Below the pieces are notes generated by a model that was not told the origin of the DNA, did not search any database, and saw only the letters and a list, made by a program, of their open reading frames with translations. Shown piece after piece: positions 61,479 through 64,000 of a stretch of DNA of 64,000 nucleotides; within the stretch, counting starts at the first letter, position 1, and every line of letters begins with the position of its first letter. The position numbers and the translations under genes were made by a program. This DNA comes from CAVPXC01 sp963709505 (lineage in GTDB: Bacteria > Chloroflexota > Anaerolineae > JAAEKA01), in the NCBI GenBank assembly GCA_963709505.1, contig CAVPXC010000016.1:39788-103787 (forward strand), given 5' to 3'.

Positions 61479-62807
61479 ATGACGAATCCATCCCCTTCCC
61501 CGCAACGCGTCCTAATCATGGGCGCGGCGGGGCGAGATTTCCACAACTTCAACGTGTTCTTTCGGGGAAACGATCGCTATCAGGTGGTTGCATTCACCGC
61601 CACCCAGATTCCCGATATCGAGGGCCGGCTTTACCCGCCCCAGCTCGCAGGCGCCTTGTATCCTGAGGGCATTCCGATCTACGCCGAGACCGACCTCGAC
61701 GGGCTGATCCGCGAGCTGCAGGTCGATCAGGTCGTCTTCGCCTATAGCGACGTCAGCCATCTGACCGTGATGCACAAAGCCTCGCAAGTACTGGCGGCCG
61801 GCGCCGACTTCTGGCTGATGGGCGGCAACAACACCCTGTTGGCTTCAACCAAACCGGTCGTTGCCGTATGCGCCGTGCGGACGGGCAGCGGCAAGAGCCA
61901 GACCACCCGCCGTGTGTGCGATCTGCTGCGCGGCCAGGGCAAGAAAGTGGTCGCTATCAGGCATCCCATGCCGTATGGCAACCTGGTCGAGCAGGCCGTG
62001 CAGCGCTTTGCCAGCTACGCCGACCTCGAGAAGCATCACTGCACCATCGAAGAGCGCGAGGAATACGAGCCGCACATCGATCGCGGGATCATCGTTTACG
62101 CCGGCGTGGACTACGAGGCAATCCTGCGCCAGGCCGAGCAAGAGGCCGACGTGATCGTCTGGGACGGTGGCAACAATGACTTGCCCTTCTACAAACCCGA
62201 TCTGCACATCGTCGTCGTCGATCCGCACCGGCCCGGCCATGAGTTGAGCTATCACCCGGGCGAGGCAAATCTGCGCATGGCCCACGTCGTAGTCATTAAC
62301 AAGGTCGATACCGCCGACCTGGAGCACGTCGCTATCGTTCGCGACAACATTCGTCTGGTCAATCCCGATGCTATCGTGGTCGAAGCCGCCAGCCCGATCT
62401 TCGTCGACAACCCGGCCGCCATCCGCGGCAAGGATGTGCTGGTGGTCGAGGACGGGCCCACGCTGACCCACGGCGAGATGGCCTACGGCGCCGGTGTCGT
62501 TGCCGCACGACGCTTCGGCGCGGCTCGCATCGTCGACCCGCGACCGTGGGCGGTGAGATCGATTGCCGAGACCTATGCGAAGTATCCATCCACTGGCCCT
62601 GTGCTGCCGGCGATGGGCTACGGCGGCCAACAGGTGGCGGACCTGCAAGAGACCATCAACAACGTGCCCTGCGACCTGGTGATCATCGCCACCCCGATTG
62701 ACCTGACACGCGTAGTGGAAATCGCCAGGCCAACGCAGCGGGTGCGCTACGAGCTGCAAGAGATCGGCAAGCCAGACCTGGTTGATATTTTGCGGGAACG
62801 GATCTAG
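61479..62807 (+). CDS. Cyclic 2,3-diphosphoglycerate synthetase-like P-loop protein
   Basis: 442 residues. An N-terminal Rossmann-like region (RVLIMGAAGRDFHNFNVFFR, VVAFTATQIPDIEGRLYPPQ) is followed by a P-loop domain: VVAVCAVRTGSGKSQTTRRV (Walker A near 133-146), DVIVWDGGNNDLPFYKPDL (Walker B type) and VVINKVDTADLEHV (guanine-type NKxD). The family was named for cyclic-2,3-diphosphoglycerate synthetase of methanogens, which makes a thermoprotectant. Bacterial members are widespread and their product is unproven. ATG 61479 follows AAAGGAGTTCCCACTCA. Possibly a GTPase; the window gives no partner genes. Confidence 0.85.
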   Translation: MTNPSPSPQRVLIMGAAGRDFHNFNVFFRGNDRYQVVAFTATQIPDIEGRLYPPQLAGALYPEGIPIYAETDLDGLIRELQVDQVVFAYSDVSHLTVMHKASQVLAAGADFWLMGGNNTLLASTKPVVAVCAVRTGSGKSQTTRRVCDLLRGQGKKVVAIRHPMPYGNLVEQAVQRFASYADLEKHHCTIEEREEYEPHIDRGIIVYAGVDYEAILRQAEQEADVIVWDGGNNDLPFYKPDLHIVVVDPHRPGHELSYHPGEANLRMAHVVVINKVDTADLEHVAIVRDNIRLVNPDAIVVEAASPIFVDNPAAIRGKDVLVVEDGPTLTHGEMAYGAGVVAARRFGAARIVDPRPWAVRSIAETYAKYPSTGPVLPAMGYGGQQVADLQETINNVPCDLVIIATPIDLTRVVEIARPTQRVRYELQEIGKPDLVDILRERI

Positions 62808-62823
62808 CGTTAGATGTCTCCAC

Positions 62824-62865
62824 AGAAAGGACCTTTCTTCCGAGATAGGTCCTTTCTCTTTTGCC
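62824..62865 (+). terminator. Rho-independent-type terminator (GGACCTTTCTTCCGAGA family)
   Basis: Arms 62824-62838 and 62843-62857 (one mismatch) around TCCG, followed by CTTTTG. It lies 17 bp after the stop at 62807 and shares its core with the hairpin at 48791-48824. Confidence 0.8.
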
Positions 62866-62990
62866 TCGCCCTTTTGCGCCAAAATAGCCCACTTGGCGCT
62901 CGTATGCTACAATAGGCTCGGCGCTTGGCGGCAGTCGCCGGGCGCCAAATCTTTGGTAGAGCACAGTCTCTCCTCTCAGGAGGCATCAAT

Positions 62991-63934
62991 ATGTCAAAAC
63001 AGCACCCCTTCTGGCCCGCCATCGCGCTGACGATCGTCCTTGCCTTGGGTCTCGCGGCCTGTGGATCGGCCGGCACACCCACGCCTGAGCCAACACCGAC
63101 CCGTCCGATGCGGCCAACCTTCACACCATCGCCCGTGCCGACCGACACGCCGATTCCGACGAATACACCGGTCCCAACCGACACGCCCACACCTGTACCC
63201 ACTGACACGCCCACACCGGCGGCGCCCAAGGCCGTGATCGGCGGCGACGGCCAAGTCAACGTGCGCTCCGGGCCGGGCACAGCCTATCCCGAGACCGGCC
63301 AGGTGGCTACCGGCTCCGAACTCGAACTCGTCGCCAAAAACGCCGCCGGCGACTGGTACCAGATCTGCTGCGCCAACGGTGAGCCGGCTTGGATCGTGGC
63401 GCGGCTAGTTGAGATCACAGGCGACCCCAACTTGATCCAGGTGGCCGCCAACATCCCGGCCCCTCCTGCACCTACCGCGTGCCAACCCGTCCACCTGCGC
63501 CACAGCCAACGCGGCCGCCCGCGCCGCCTCAGCCTACCCAGCCGCCCGCGCCCACTGTACCCCCCGCGCCGACCTACCAATTCGTCAGGCACACCAACGA
63601 CCCTCGAACTAGCACGAACGCGATCGTGAGCTTTTTCGGTGGACTGTACAACAGCACCCTCGACCTCAATGCTGCCCCGACCGGCTACCAGATGAGAGTG
63701 CAGCCCCCTTCGGGTGAACCCCAGACTGTGGCCTTCGGCTCAATGTACTTGCGCGGCGATCCGGGGATTGCAGGCTCCGAATTCTTGTACAACGCCAAGA
63801 TCGAGTTCCCCTTGGCCGAAGGTGTCTATCGCGCCTTTGTCGTCGACTCAGGCGGTAACCAGGTCTCCGAGGCGTGGGAGCTAACCGTCGCCGGCGAAAC
63901 GCGTACCTTTTTGCCGAGGTGGAAGCAGCGGTAG
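62991..63934 (+). CDS. SH3b-domain lipoprotein with PT-rich linkers, one frameshift
   Basis: A lipobox LAAC with Cys24 follows a hydrophobic signal (IALTIVLALG). Then come a Pro/Thr linker (TPSPVPTDTPIPTNTPVP-type), an SH3b domain (GDGQVNVRSGPGTAYPETGQ, ELELVAKNAAGDWYQICCAN, GEPAWIVARLVEI), a second Pro-rich linker (after the frame break at about 63470, one base missing) and a C-terminal beta domain (GYQMRVQPPSGEPQTVAFGS, GVYRAFVVDSGGNQVSEAWE). As given, frames are 62991-63629 and 63479-63934. SH3b domains of this type often bind cell-wall peptides. ATG 62991 has AGGAGGCATCAAT upstream. Confidence 0.85.
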
Positions 63935-64000
63935 AGCCGGAATTTCAGGTGTCAGGTGTCAGAGTGTCAGGTGCTTTAGCGGAGCTCCCATCACTGAACG

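Noticed and set aside
61845..62882. 345-codon minus-strand frame opposite the cDPG-synthetase-like gene
   Set aside because: Shadow; the opposite strand has P-loop and NKxD motifs, an RBS and a terminator.

Overview
The window looks like a Chloroflexota chromosome, most likely an Anaerolineae-type lineage, and probably a metagenome-derived or long-read assembly. The evidence is the high GC, the (VTPTP)n and PTDTPTP-type linkers on secreted proteins, CSLREA/beta-helix and DNRLRE cell-surface proteins, F420-linked and VOC enzymes, and the housekeeping order rpmB <-> Asp23-fakA-degV-recG-coaD-yceD-rpmF-fabD-fabG-Asp23-nusB-tatAB-tatC. Many genes that are otherwise intact are broken by one 1-2 bp indel. 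I annotate these as one gene and give the break point. Most breaks are more likely sequence error than decay, but a few loci (18.4-19.0 kb, 44.8-45.2 kb, 1.75-1.9 kb) are true chimeras or remnants.

Layout. 0-8 kb: plus-strand run of small stress and detoxification families (two VOC proteins, RibD-like reductase, hydrolase, DUF1801, DUF4287/DUF5655, AlkZ-like glycosylase, DinB-like, DUF3224, Asp-box propeller plus a MoaD/ThiS-like protein). 8-10.8 kb: minus-strand DUF6958-like, DUF1801, beta-lactamase-family hydrolase and PadR regulator. 11-13.5 kb: secreted CAP domain/(VTPTP)n/DNRLRE surface protein split by one frameshift. 14.3-18.2 kb: TetR-headed operon (TetR, seven- or eight-span membrane protein, ABA4-like, Fe-S flavoprotein-like, flavodoxin-like, YdeI-like). 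18.3-19.1 kb: methyltransferase/MarR chimera behind a palindromic operator. 19.3-25.2 kb: Phe/Tyr catabolism island (Lrp regulator, aminotransferase, iodotyrosine-deiodinase-like enzyme with its EYK triad, phenylalanine hydroxylase, 4-hydroxyphenylpyruvate dioxygenase, flavin reductase).

25-38.6 kb: mixed genes (toroid protein, RarD, GNAT, two CSLREA beta-helix proteins, HAD, nucleotidyltransferase, Gfo/Idh/MocA, SelD, esterase). selD reads through an in-frame UGA at the active-site selenocysteine position and carries an in-frame 24-bp minisatellite. 39-43.9 kb: simple-sugar ABC importer with a strong promoter and a terminator. 44-47.5 kb: TetR with matching operators, SDR/VOC chimera, F420 oxidoreductase, tyrosine phosphatase, and a RAYT transposase next to a seven-copy 16-bp REP array. 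47.5-64 kb: housekeeping block (rlmN, rpmB, Asp23, fakA, degV, recG, coaD, coiled-coil protein, yceD, rpmF, fabD, fabG, Asp23, nusB, tatB-like, tatC), then a cyclic-2,3-diphosphoglycerate-synthetase-like protein and an SH3b lipoprotein.

Intergenic DNA is rich in long perfect hairpins and MITE-like inverted repeats belonging to a few recurring families (CTGAGGCTCGGCGAAGG, ATCGGTCCGGTC, CCCTTCGGGTGTT, GGACCTTTCTTCCGAGA). No tRNA, rRNA, CRISPR array or prophage was recognised.
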